From an uncultured Faecalibacterium sp. (lineage in GTDB: Bacteria; Bacillota; Clostridia; Oscillospirales; Ruminococcaceae), in NCBI GenBank assembly GCA_934547065.1, contig CAKTEF010000033.1:1-14751 (forward strand): 14,751 bases of DNA, written 5' to 3'. Position 1 is the first letter of the stretch. Every line of letters begins with the position of its first letter. Below are positions 1 to 6,388 of this stretch, one piece after another. The translations under genes were made by a program, and so were the position numbers. The notes beneath the pieces were generated by a model. That model did no database searches. It was not told where the DNA came from and saw nothing but the letters and a program-made list of their open reading frames with translations.

Positions 1-1
1 C

Positions 2-268
2 ATGCCCTACCGCGCCATGACCAACATCATCGAGTTCATCAAGATGCTGGATATGGTGGTGCCCGGCTTTGCCGCCACCGAGACGCTGCTGTACAGCCCG
101 GAGCTGAAGTTCTACTCCAACAAGGTCAAGATGGACCAGAACCTGGACACCAACATCCGCGGCCTGCACTGCCTGGGCGACTCGTCCGGCTGGACCCGCG
201 GGTTGATGATGGCCTCCGTCATGGGCGTGCTGATGGGCCGCAAGCTGGCCGAAAAAGAGGGCTGCTGA
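2..268 (+). CDS. NAD(P)/FAD-dependent dehydrogenase, C-terminal fragment (5' end outside window)
   Basis: Only the last 88 residues are present; the reading frame is open to the left edge, so the first ATG seen is probably internal. The fragment has the C-terminal end of the COG2509-type FAD-dependent dehydrogenases. Residues around 56-78 read HCLGDSSGWTRGLMMAS, the conserved segment in which a G-D motif contacts the flavin and the following Gly-rich helix closes the FAD domain. Upstream, residues of the type ETLLYSPELKFYS and NLDTNIRGL match the same family. The substrate of these proteins is not known; they are predicted cytosolic flavoenzymes. The gene ends in TGA and is followed 34 bases later by a strong terminator, so it is the last gene of its unit. 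Family assignment is from remembered motifs and is fairly secure; the specific role is unknown. Confidence 0.8.
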   Translation: MPYRAMTNIIEFIKMLDMVVPGFAATETLLYSPELKFYSNKVKMDQNLDTNIRGLHCLGDSSGWTRGLMMASVMGVLMGRKLAEKEGC

Positions 269-302
269 GCATTTCTGCCCGCCCGTTTTCAAAAACAGTT
301 TC

Positions 303-331
303 CCCTCGCGCTTTTTGCGCGGGGGTTTTTT
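303..331 (+). terminator. Rho-independent terminator after the FAD dehydrogenase
   Basis: A nine-pair GC-rich stem (303-311 with 317-325, one G-T wobble) closes a five-T loop and is followed directly by six T at 326-331. It lies 34 bases after the stop codon of the flavoenzyme and upstream of the next promoter. Confidence 0.9.
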
Positions 332-399
332 GATGCGTTCCGCAAAGGATGAAATGATTGCAACCTGCCCGGATCTTATGCAAAAGTTCCCCACGTTCA

Positions 400-428
400 T
401 TGATTTTCTGCCGAAAAACTGCTACAAT
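400..428 (+). promoter_or_regulatory. Sigma-A-type promoter of the RpiR regulator gene
   Basis: A -35 element TTGATT at 400-405 and a -10 element TACAAT at 423-428 are separated by exactly 17 bases. The start codon lies 56 bases after the -10 element, behind an AGGAGGG ribosome binding site at 472-478. The placement after an upstream terminator supports an independent transcript. Confidence 0.75.
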
Positions 429-484
429 ACCCTCAGAATACTGTATGTTGTGCCAAACACGCAGCAAATTCAGGAGGGATCACT

Positions 485-1297
485 ATGCAGGAAACTCCCG
501 GCAGCGTCATCACGCTGCTTTGCTCCGGGATCCAGCTTTACAGCGCCGAGCGGCGCATTGCGGACTGCATCCTTGCAGATGTAAAGCAGGCTTCCGTTGT
601 CACTTCCGCCGAGCTGGCACGGGCCAGCCACTCCTCTGAGGCCACCGTTACGCGGCTGTGCCACAAGCTGGGCTACGAAAACTACCGCAAGTTCCAGCTG
701 GCGCTTGCCCGCGATGTGATGGAACAGCAGGAGGCCGAGCGCCGGAAAAGGGCCTCGCCGGACCCGCTTCAGCAGGCGCTGCTCGATCTGCAGACCAACC
801 GGCAGGAGGAGGTGCGGGCCACCCTGCAGGCATTGGAGCTGCCCCAGCTGCGCCAGGTGCTGGACGTGCTGCGGCGCGCCGAGATCCTGGAAGTGGAAGC
901 CGCAGGCTCCAACCTGCCTGTGGCCATAGACGCTTCGCTCAAGCTGGGCAGCCTGGGCAAGCGGTGCATGTCCAGCCCCCTGCCCGAAAAAAGCCAGGCC
1001 TTTGCCGCCACCCTGACCGAGCGGGATGCCCTGCTGCTGGTCAGCCTATCCGGCCGCAGCGACCAGCTGGAAAAAACAGCCCGTGCCGCCCGCAGCCGGG
1101 GTGCCGCCGTGGTGCTCATCACCGGCGACAAGCGCTCGCCGCTGGCCGCCCTGGCTGACCATACGCTGCTGGCCTCCAACCGGCTCCAGCGCATCTCGTC
1201 CGGGCCGGAGCTGCAGCCCTCGCTGCTCTCGGCGGCTCTGCTGATCGAGGCGCTGTACTATCTGCTGCTTTCCGGCAGCGGCCCGGAGCCAAACTGA
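485..1297 (+). CDS. MurR/RpiR family transcriptional regulator (HTH plus SIS domain)
   Basis: This 270-residue protein has the two-domain plan of the family. Residues 1-80 form an RpiR-type helix-turn-helix (ELARASHSSEATVTRLCHKL, then GYENYRKFQLAL). Residues about 120-250 form a SIS sugar-phosphate binding domain with the segment LLVSLSGRSDQLEKTARAAR and a following VVLITGD strand. Such proteins sense phosphosugars (for example N-acetylmuramic acid 6-phosphate or ribose phosphate) and repress or activate nearby sugar genes. Here no sugar gene is adjacent inside the window: a flavoenzyme lies upstream behind a terminator and a C-S lyase lies downstream in convergent orientation. The target and effector therefore cannot be named. 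The ATG is chosen because AGGAGGG sits six bases before it. Length is close to the usual 280 residues and the gene appears intact. Confidence 0.92.
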   Translation: MQETPGSVITLLCSGIQLYSAERRIADCILADVKQASVVTSAELARASHSSEATVTRLCHKLGYENYRKFQLALARDVMEQQEAERRKRASPDPLQQALLDLQTNRQEEVRATLQALELPQLRQVLDVLRRAEILEVEAAGSNLPVAIDASLKLGSLGKRCMSSPLPEKSQAFAATLTERDALLLVSLSGRSDQLEKTARAARSRGAAVVLITGDKRSPLAALADHTLLASNRLQRISSGPELQPSLLSAALLIEALYYLLLSGSGPEPN

Positions 1298-1303
1298 ACG
1301 CAG

Positions 1304-1340
1304 CAAAAAAACGGCCCGTCTCTCAACGGGCCGTTTTTTT
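1304..1340. terminator. Bidirectional terminator between rpiR-type gene and C-S lyase gene
   Basis: A perfect ten-pair stem (1310-1319 with 1326-1335) with a six-base loop is preceded by a run of A and followed by a run of T. It can therefore stop transcription from both the plus-strand regulator and the convergent minus-strand lyase, whose stop codon begins at 1352. Confidence 0.92.
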
Positions 1341-1349
1341 CTTTGCGTG

Positions 1350-2561
1350 TTATTCCTTTACGTTGAACACATATTGATCCATCCGGCGGAACGCCTCCTC
1401 AATGCGGGAGCGGGGCGAGGCCAGATTCATCCGCAGATGGCAGGGGCCAAAGAACATCCTGCCGTCCTGCACGGCCACGCCGACATTCCAGCAGGCTTTT
1501 TCTACCTCCTCAATGGTCTTGCCGTGCGCCTTGCACCAGCCGGTGCAGTCCACGAACAGCATATAGGTCCCCTCCGGCTTTGCCACCTCGACCCCCTGGA
1601 AATGTTCGCGGATGTATGCGCAGGCAAAGTCCACATTGTCCGTCAGCACCTCGCGCAGCTCGTCGGTCCACACATCGCCCTCCGGCTGGTAGGCCCCGAT
1701 CAGTGCGTGCATGGACAGCACGTTCATCATGTTGTAGTGGCTCAGGCTGGACTCCTTTTTCATCCGGTCCCGCCACCAGCCGTTGTACACGATGTGATAG
1801 CTGCCCACCAGGCCCGCCAGGTTGAATGTTTTGGACGGCGCATAGAACGCCGCCGTGCGCTGCCGGGCATCCTCGCTGACCGACTGGGTGGGGATGTGCT
1901 TGTGGCTGCCCAGGATCAGATCCGACCAGATCTCGTCCGACACCACATACACATCGTATCTTTTGTACAGCTCCATGGCCTTTTCCAGCTCCCAGCGCTC
2001 CCACACCCGCCCGCAGGGGTTGTGGGGGCTGCACAGGATGGCAGCATGGATCTTTTCTTCTTTCAGATGCCGTTCCATGTCTGCATAGTCCATCCGCCAC
2101 ACGCCGTCCGCATCCCGGACCAGCGGGGTGTGTACGGCCTCGTAGCCGTTGTTTTTCAGGCTCTTGGTAAAGCCGATGTAGGTGGGGCTGTGTACCAGCA
2201 CCTTGTCGCCGCGGGAGCACACACAGTTCAGGGCGCTGATCACGCCGCCCAGCACGCCGTTCTCGTAGCCGATGGCCTCCCTGGTCAGGCCGGTCACGCC
2301 GTTGCGGGTCCGGTGCCAGCGGATGATGGCATCGTAATATTCGTCCGTGGCCTCAAAGTAGCCAAAGGCCGGGTGCCCGGCACGCTCGATGATGGCTTTC
2401 TGGATAGTGGGTACGGTGGGAAAATTCATGTCCGCCACCCACATGGGGATGACATCAAAGCCCGCCTGCGGAGCGCCGGGGGCAAAGCCGGTGCCCAGGC
2501 CGTCCACGGCAATGGCATCCCTGCCATGGCGGTCCATGACGGAGGTGAAATCGTATTTCAT
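1350..2561 (-). CDS. patB: MalY/PatB family PLP-dependent aminotransferase / cystathionine beta-lyase
   Basis: A 403-residue fold-type I PLP enzyme. The N-terminus has PMWVADMNFPTVPTIQKAI (about residues 39-57), a hallmark of the MalY/PatB branch. SPHNPCGRVW at 178-187 and VVSDEIWSDL at 207-216 hold the PLP-contacting Asn and Asp, and SKTFNLAGL has the Schiff-base lysine at K244. Members cleave C-S bonds (cystathionine or cysteine conjugates) to give homocysteine or thiols, pyruvate and ammonia in the cytosol; some MalY proteins also have a regulatory role. A longer frame begins eight codons upstream, but the start at 2561 is preferred because GAGAGGAG lies just before it, while the upstream ATG has no such site. 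It has its own possible promoter after the cyclophilin terminator, so it is probably monocistronic. The substrate and the exact symbol are inference. Confidence 0.9.
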   Translation of the reverse strand: MKYDFTSVMDRHGRDAIAVDGLGTGFAPGAPQAGFDVIPMWVADMNFPTVPTIQKAIIERAGHPAFGYFEATDEYYDAIIRWHRTRNGVTGLTREAIGYENGVLGGVISALNCVCSRGDKVLVHSPTYIGFTKSLKNNGYEAVHTPLVRDADGVWRMDYADMERHLKEEKIHAAILCSPHNPCGRVWERWELEKAMELYKRYDVYVVSDEIWSDLILGSHKHIPTQSVSEDARQRTAAFYAPSKTFNLAGLVGSYHIVYNGWWRDRMKKESSLSHYNMMNVLSMHALIGAYQPEGDVWTDELREVLTDNVDFACAYIREHFQGVEVAKPEGTYMLFVDCTGWCKAHGKTIEEVEKACWNVGVAVQDGRMFFGPCHLRMNLASPRSRIEEAFRRMDQYVFNVKE

Positions 2562-2594
2562 CGTTCTGCTCCTCTCAAAAAACATTCTGCTCCC

Positions 2595-2623
2595 ACCTTA
2601 CCATATTTTTTGTCCCGGCGCAA
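2595..2623 (-). promoter_or_regulatory. Possible promoter of the C-S lyase gene
   Basis: Read on the minus strand, TTGCGC (2618-2623) and TAAGGT (2595-2600) are 17 bases apart. Each element matches consensus at only three of six positions, so the call rests mainly on spacing and on its place between the cyclophilin terminator and the lyase ribosome binding site. Confidence 0.35.
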
Positions 2624-2638
2624 GAAGCAGACCCATTC

Positions 2639-2669
2639 AAAAAACGCCCTGCCTGAAAAAGGCAGAGCG
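2639..2669 (-). terminator. Rho-independent terminator after the cyclophilin gene
   Basis: On the minus strand a ten-pair stem (2660-2669 with 2645-2654, one G-T wobble) with a five-base loop is followed by six T. It starts 14 bases after the cyclophilin stop codon. Confidence 0.9.
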
Positions 2670-2683
2670 CTCCGGATTCAGAT

Positions 2684-3160
2684 TCAGCCCTCGACCAGCT
2701 CCACAGTCTTCATCTTGACCGGGGTGGTGGGCTTGTCGTTCCAGTCGGTGCGGACGGATGCGATCTTATCCACAACGTCCATGCCGGAAACCACCTTGCC
2801 AAAGGCCGCATACTGGCCGTCCAGGTGGGGGGCATCCTGGTGCATGATAAAGAACTGGCTGCCCGCGCTGTTGGGGTTCATGCTGCGGGCCATGCTGATC
2901 ACGCCGCGGGTGTGCTTGAGCGGGTTGTTCACGCCGTTGGCAGCAAACTCGCCCTTGATGTTCCAGCCGGGGCCGCCGGTGCCGTTGCCCAGCGGGCAGC
3001 CGCCCTGGATCATAAAGCCGGGGATCACCCGGTGGAACGTCAGGCCATTGTAAAAGCCCTCGCTGACCAGCTTTTTGAAATTTTCACAGGTGATGGGGGC
3101 GACTTCCTCATTCAGCTCAATGTCGATGATGCCGCCGTCTTCCATAGTAATGCGAACCAT
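2684..3160 (-). CDS. ppiB: Peptidyl-prolyl cis-trans isomerase, cyclophilin type
   Basis: A 158-residue single-domain cyclophilin without signal peptide, so cytoplasmic. It catalyses cis-trans isomerisation of Xaa-Pro bonds during folding. The catalytic segment FHRVIPGFMIQGG (residues 42-54) carries the active-site Arg (R44), Phe (F49) and Gln (Q52). GSQFFIM (100-106) and LDGQYAAFGKVV (113-124) complete the active-site wall. The tryptophan that confers cyclosporin binding in animal cyclophilins is replaced by His (H112), as is common in bacteria. The length fits the short bacterial form. The annotated ATG has a GGAG 12 bases upstream, a slightly long spacing; an in-frame Met at residue 6 is a possible alternative. 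It is a single-gene unit with a clear promoter and terminator and an unusually structured leader. Confidence 0.95.
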   Translation of the reverse strand: MVRITMEDGGIIDIELNEEVAPITCENFKKLVSEGFYNGLTFHRVIPGFMIQGGCPLGNGTGGPGWNIKGEFAANGVNNPLKHTRGVISMARSMNPNSAGSQFFIMHQDAPHLDGQYAAFGKVVSGMDVVDKIASVRTDWNDKPTTPVKMKTVELVEG

Positions 3161-3207
3161 ACTGTTCCGATGCTCCTTTTAATCAGACCCCTTGGCGGGG
3201 TTGTGTT

Positions 3208-3223
3208 CGGCAGGATCCTGCCG
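3208..3223. repeat. 16-base perfect palindrome in the cyclophilin gene leader
   Basis: The sequence CGGCAGGATCCTGCCG is its own reverse complement. It starts 12 bases downstream of the -10 hexamer of the cyclophilin promoter, so it lies in the first part of the transcript. A second, smaller inverted repeat (3187-3191 with 3197-3201) lies between it and the ribosome binding site. It could be an operator or a transcript-stabilising hairpin; neither is proven. Confidence 0.6.
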
Positions 3224-3235
3224 GATATCTGTTCT

Positions 3236-3263
3236 AGTATATCATAGGTTTTGCGGGTTTCAA
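3236..3263 (-). promoter_or_regulatory. Sigma-A promoter of the cyclophilin gene (extended -10)
   Basis: On the minus strand TTGAAA (3258-3263) and TATACT (3236-3241) are 16 bases apart, and a TG dinucleotide one base before the -10 makes an extended -10 element. It lies 76 bases before the start codon. Confidence 0.75.
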
Positions 3264-3303
3264 CCGCGCAGATGCAACCTTTTTGTAAATTCGGCCCCGA
3301 TTT

Positions 3304-4134
3304 TTATGATTTTTCGTTCAAAAGACCCGCCGGGCCCGCCGGAGCTGCGGACGGCTGCATCTCGGTCAGGTCGGCCCAGAACCGCTTGGGGCAGTGGGTC
3401 ATGCGGCCTTTTTCGTTGTGGCGGGCCTGGATCTCCAGCGTTTTGTAAAACTGCCGCCACAGATCCTGGAACCGGCGCTCCCGCGCGTCCGGGGGCGGCA
3501 GCTCCAGCGGGGCAGCCAGTTCCAGCAGCCGGGCGTGGTGGTCCTGATACAGAAGCACCGCCTGGTGGACGGCATCGTAGATCAGGAAATCCTCCTCCGG
3601 GAAGCGGGCGCAGAAATGCCTCCGCAGCAGCGGCAGGATATAGTTTTTGGGGTGGATGACCGCACCCAGCATCCCCTCGTGGTCCTGAAAGCGGACAAAG
3701 CCCTGAAACTTGTCCACCTCCCAGTCCAGGCTCTTTTTCATCTCGTACAGCGGGGCCACCACCGGGTGGCCCATCCGGTACACGGTGCCCGGCCCCAGCG
3801 CAAAGGCCAGGTGCAAAAAGCGGATCAGCAGCAGCTCCTTGTCCTCCCGGCCGGAAAGGAAATCCCGCGTGACCAAAAGCTCCGTCTCGTCGCCCAGCTT
3901 GCTGCCCAGGCTGCGGAACACCCGCTGCGCCTTGGCCGGATCGGTGGCAATGTCCCGCACGGGGTACAGCGTGGCCGTTTCCCGCTGTGTGGTCCAGACG
4001 GCAAAGGGAAGCTCGTGCCGGGCAAAGCTCTCGAACACGCAGCACAAAAAGCCCTCAAAGCTGCCGTCGTAGCAGTAGACCACATCGGCATCGTGGAGCC
4101 TGCGGCCGGGGTTCACAGCGCCTTGGCCAGACAT
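3304..4134 (-). CDS. TIGR03915/DUF4130-type protein, partner of the radical SAM putative DNA-repair protein
   Basis: A 276-residue soluble protein. The early segment YDGSFEGFL (residues 22-30) and the C-terminal block DLWRQFYKTLEIQARHNEKG followed by RMTHCPKRFWADLTEM (224-259) identify the DUF4130/TIGR03915 family. It is almost always encoded beside the radical SAM family TIGR03916 and is sometimes fused to a uracil-DNA-glycosylase-like domain in other bacteria. No such domain is fused here. The biochemical activity is unknown; a DNA modification or repair role is the family hypothesis. The gene overlaps the end of the radical SAM gene by 22 bases. The ATG at 4134 is chosen because GGGAGGAGG lies seven bases upstream, within the upstream coding region. 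A GTG at 4116 that overlaps the upstream stop codon, or a later GTG near 4083 closer to the conserved N-terminus, are alternatives. Coupled translation with the upstream gene is likely. Confidence 0.85.
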   Translation of the reverse strand: MSGQGAVNPGRRLHDADVVYCYDGSFEGFLCCVFESFARHELPFAVWTTQRETATLYPVRDIATDPAKAQRVFRSLGSKLGDETELLVTRDFLSGREDKELLLIRFLHLAFALGPGTVYRMGHPVVAPLYEMKKSLDWEVDKFQGFVRFQDHEGMLGAVIHPKNYILPLLRRHFCARFPEEDFLIYDAVHQAVLLYQDHHARLLELAAPLELPPPDARERRFQDLWRQFYKTLEIQARHNEKGRMTHCPKRFWADLTEMQPSAAPAGPAGLLNEKS

Positions 4135-5471
4135 TGCACTGCCTCCTCCCGCACCATCCGCTGGGCTGCACGGGGCGGCACACCCTGTTCCACCAGCCGA
4201 TCCACGGCGGGCGGGCTGAACAGGCTCAGCTGCTCCGCCCCGCCGCTGAACACATGGGGGTCGATGAGCGCGCGGGTGATCCGCTCCCGCCCGGCGCTGC
4301 CGCGCCCCGGGTGCGCCCCCGCAAACCCCCGGCAGGTGATGAAATACTGGGCCCGCTTGAGCACCACGCCCATCCGCCTGAGCTCGTCCAGGCCCAGCGC
4401 GGCCTGTTTGCGGGCACGCCAGATCCGCCGGGCGCTTTTGGGGCCGATGCCCGGCACCCGCAGCAGCATCTCAAAGGGAGCCGTGTTCACATCCACCGGG
4501 AACAGCCCATAGTGCTGCATGGCCCAGTTGCATTTGGGGTCCAGATAGGGGTTGAAGTTCGGGTTCTCCTCGTCCAGGATCTCGTCGGCCCGGAACTCAT
4601 AAAACCGGAGCAGCCAGTCCGCCTGATACAGCCGGTGTTCCCGCAGCAGCGGGGGCTTGGTATCCAGCGCAGGCAGACGGCTGTCCGCCGTGACTGGGAT
4701 ATAGGCGGAGTAGAACACCCGCTTGAGGCCGTATTTCTGGTACATGCCCTCGCTCAGCTTGAGGATGTGGCGGTCCGTCTCCGGCGAGGCCCCCACGATC
4801 ATCTGGGTGCTCTGGCCCGCCGGGGCAAAGCGGGGCGCTTTGCGGTAAAGGGCCACTTCCTCCCGGTTGGCCGCACCCTCGGCCGCGATCTGCTTCATGG
4901 GCCGGAAGATGGAGTGCCGCCCTTTGTCCGGGGCCAGCAGCTGCAAACTGCGCTCGCTGGGCAGCTCCACGTTCACGCTCAGGCGGTCGGCCAGAAAGCC
5001 AAGCTGCTCTATAAGCTCCGGGCTGGTGCCGGGGATGGCCTTGGCGTGGATGTAGCCGCCAAAGCGGTACTCGCCCCGCAGCAGCCGCAGCACCGCCAGC
5101 ATCCGCTCGGTGGTGTGATCCGGGCTGCCCAGCACCGCGCTGGAAAGGAACAGCCCCTCGATGTAGTTGCGGCGGTAGAACTCAACGGTCAGTTCGGCCA
5201 GCTCCCGCGGCGCAAAGGTGGCGCGGGGCACATCGTTGGACTTGCGGTTGACGCAGTAGCTGCAATCGAACGCGCAGCAGTTGGTCATCAGCACCTTGAG
5301 CAGGCTGACACAGCGGCCATCGGCCGTGAACGCGTGGCAGCAGCCCGGCGCATAGCAGCTGCCGATGCTGCCCGCCCTTGCCGTGCGGGACGCACCGCTG
5401 GAAGTGCAGGCCACATCGTATTTTGCGCTGTCGGCCAGAATGGTCAGCTTCTCCATCAGCGACTGTTCCAT
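4113..5471 (-). CDS. Putative DNA modification/repair radical SAM protein (TIGR03916-type)
   Basis: A 452-residue protein. The radical SAM iron-sulfur motif CAFDCSYC (CX3CX2C; C66, C70, C73) follows a cysteine-rich N-terminus with C22, C39, C44, C45 and C54. Later signatures of the family include NVELPSERSLQLLAPDKG (about 167-184) and STQMIVGASPETD (221-233). A helix-hairpin-helix, LLRVPGIGPKSARRI (336-350), indicates nonspecific DNA binding. Near the C-terminus the pentapeptide QLSLF (414-418) equals the bacterial sliding-clamp binding consensus. The reaction is unknown; the HhH and its partnership with the DUF4130 protein suggest DNA repair or base modification. The start at 5471 is chosen over a longer frame because GGAGGT lies just upstream, whereas the extension would run through the terminator of the repressor gene. 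It overlaps the next gene and follows the LexA-like repressor across a terminator only 22 bases away. Confidence 0.88.
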   Translation of the reverse strand: MEQSLMEKLTILADSAKYDVACTSSGASRTARAGSIGSCYAPGCCHAFTADGRCVSLLKVLMTNCCAFDCSYCVNRKSNDVPRATFAPRELAELTVEFYRRNYIEGLFLSSAVLGSPDHTTERMLAVLRLLRGEYRFGGYIHAKAIPGTSPELIEQLGFLADRLSVNVELPSERSLQLLAPDKGRHSIFRPMKQIAAEGAANREEVALYRKAPRFAPAGQSTQMIVGASPETDRHILKLSEGMYQKYGLKRVFYSAYIPVTADSRLPALDTKPPLLREHRLYQADWLLRFYEFRADEILDEENPNFNPYLDPKCNWAMQHYGLFPVDVNTAPFEMLLRVPGIGPKSARRIWRARKQAALGLDELRRMGVVLKRAQYFITCRGFAGAHPGRGSAGRERITRALIDPHVFSGGAEQLSLFSPPAVDRLVEQGVPPRAAQRMVREEAVQCLAKAL

Positions 5472-5493
5472 GCCGCACCTCCGTTCCCCGAAC

Positions 5494-5521
5494 AAAAAAG
5501 CCCCCCGCTGCCGGGAAGCTT
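5494..5521 (-). terminator. Terminator or attenuator between LexA-like gene and radical SAM gene
   Basis: On the minus strand a ten-pair stem (5512-5521 with 5498-5507, two G-T wobbles) closes a four-base loop, and its 3' end merges with a six-T run (5494-5499). It starts nine bases after the repressor stop codon and ends 22 bases before the radical SAM start codon. Confidence 0.8.
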
Positions 5522-5529
5522 TGTCTGTG

Positions 5530-6159
5530 TTACCACTTGGCTTTGGTTTCCACCACACGGCCCGCAATGTGCAGCCGGTTGAGCTCCTCGCCCTTAATGA
5601 CCATCTCTTTGTATGCCGGGTTGAACGGCTGCAGCACCACGCAGTTGCCCCGCTGGAGGTAGCGCTTTAAGGTGCCCTCGCCCTCGTCGCCGTAGATCAG
5701 CACACCCAGGTCGCCGTTTTCCAGCGTATCCTGCCGGTGTACCAGGGCCAGGTCGCCGTCGTGGATGCGGGGCTCCATGCTGTCGCCGCGCACCACAAGG
5801 TAGAAGTAACTGGCCGGATCCTTGACCCGCGCATACTCCTTGCCGTAATCTTCTTCAAACGCCAGTGCGCCGTAGCCCGCCTTGACCGTACCGATCACCG
5901 GGATCAGGCTGTATACATAGCTGCCAAAAAAACGCTCCTCGGTCTGGCCCTCGGCCGCCGGATCAAACAGGCCCAGCAGGTAATCCGCCGTGGTATCCAG
6001 GATCTCGGCCAGCTTTGCCACGGTCGTGGGGTCCGGGGAGCTTTTGCCGCTCTCCCATTTGCCAACGGCCTGCTGGGTGACCCCCAGGATCGAGGCAAGC
6101 TCCGCCTGACTCATGTGCTTTTGCTTGCGGCATTGCCGTAACAGCTCCGGAAACGACAT
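5530..6159 (-). CDS. LexA/CI-like repressor: XRE-type HTH plus S24 self-cleaving peptidase domain
   Basis: A 209-residue protein with an N-terminal XRE helix-turn-helix (residues 3-63; MSQAELASILGVTQQAVGKW at 16-35). A linker and a C-terminal S24/LexA peptidase fold (about 85-205) follow. The self-cleavage elements are all visible: an Ala-Gly bond at A94-G95 in VKAGYGAL, the nucleophile S127 in RGDSMEP, and the general-base lysine K165 in GTLKRYL. This is the architecture of phage CI and LexA-like repressors that cut themselves when RecA is activated by DNA damage, so an inducible repressor is inferred. True LexA has a different winged HTH, so this is not housekeeping LexA. No phage genes flank it. 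An AGAGGAG site lies seven bases before the ATG. Downstream on the same strand are the radical SAM/DUF4130 genes, which suggests damage-responsive control of that pair. Confidence 0.92.
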   Translation of the reverse strand: MSFPELLRQCRKQKHMSQAELASILGVTQQAVGKWESGKSSPDPTTVAKLAEILDTTADYLLGLFDPAAEGQTEERFFGSYVYSLIPVIGTVKAGYGALAFEEDYGKEYARVKDPASYFYLVVRGDSMEPRIHDGDLALVHRQDTLENGDLGVLIYGDEGEGTLKRYLQRGNCVVLQPFNPAYKEMVIKGEELNRLHIAGRVVETKAKW

Positions 6160-6193
6160 CGTTCAACACTCCTCTGTTCTGCCCCCGCCGGGG

Positions 6194-6212
6194 TGGTTTT
6201 ATCTGGTTTTAT
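6194..6212. repeat. Tandem TGGTTTTAT repeat overlapping the repressor promoter
   Basis: The nonamer TGGTTTTAT occurs at 6194-6202 and again at 6204-6212, one helical turn apart. The second copy overlaps the -10 hexamer of the LexA-like gene. Position and phasing fit an autoregulatory operator, but binding is not shown and the motif is low in complexity. Confidence 0.4.
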
Positions 6213-6239
6213 TATACAACAAAAAGATGTTTAAGTAAA
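6211..6239 (-). promoter_or_regulatory. Sigma-A promoter of the LexA-like repressor gene
   Basis: On the minus strand TTTACT (6234-6239) and a perfect TATAAT (6211-6216) are 17 bases apart, 51 bases before the start codon. No internal promoter can be placed between the downstream terminator and the radical SAM gene, so this is the likely source of the whole three-gene transcript. Confidence 0.75.
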
Positions 6240-6321
6240 GAGAAATCCCGGTGTTTTTTCTAAAAAAAGTTGTCGTGCCGCACAAAAGCACGCTCTGCGC
6301 CCAAAAAATTCGATTTAAGGG

Positions 6322-6350
6322 TTGACAGAAAGGTGGAAATCTGGTAAAGT
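6322..6350 (+). promoter_or_regulatory. Promoter of the tRNA-Ser genes
   Basis: A perfect -35 hexamer TTGACA (6322-6327) and TAAAGT (6345-6350) are separated by 17 bases, 38 bases before the first tRNA. It points away from the LexA-like promoter, so the intergenic region is divergent. Confidence 0.8.
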
Positions 6351-6388
6351 AAATAGGCATTCGGTACGGCGTGTGCGGGTGCCCACGA

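Noticed and set aside
219..584. Small ORFs around the first terminator and the rpiR promoter
   Set aside because: They overlap the terminator, the promoter or the start of the regulator gene, have no ribosome binding site and show no family features.
1347..3053. A 568-codon plus-strand open frame opposite the C-S lyase and cyclophilin genes
   Set aside because: It is fully antisense to two well-supported genes, crosses their terminator, has no family motif and is explained by GC-rich third positions suppressing stop codons.
3987..5582. A 531-codon plus-strand frame opposite the radical SAM gene, and a 372-codon frame at 3394-4512
   Set aside because: Antisense shadows with Pro/Arg/Gly/Ala/His-rich composition and no recognisable domain; the minus-strand genes have motifs and ribosome binding sites.
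6265..6297. CGTGC...GCACG with a T run on the minus strand upstream of the tRNAs as a terminator
   Set aside because: Only five pairs, with the T run offset by several bases, and there is no upstream minus-strand transcript for it to end.
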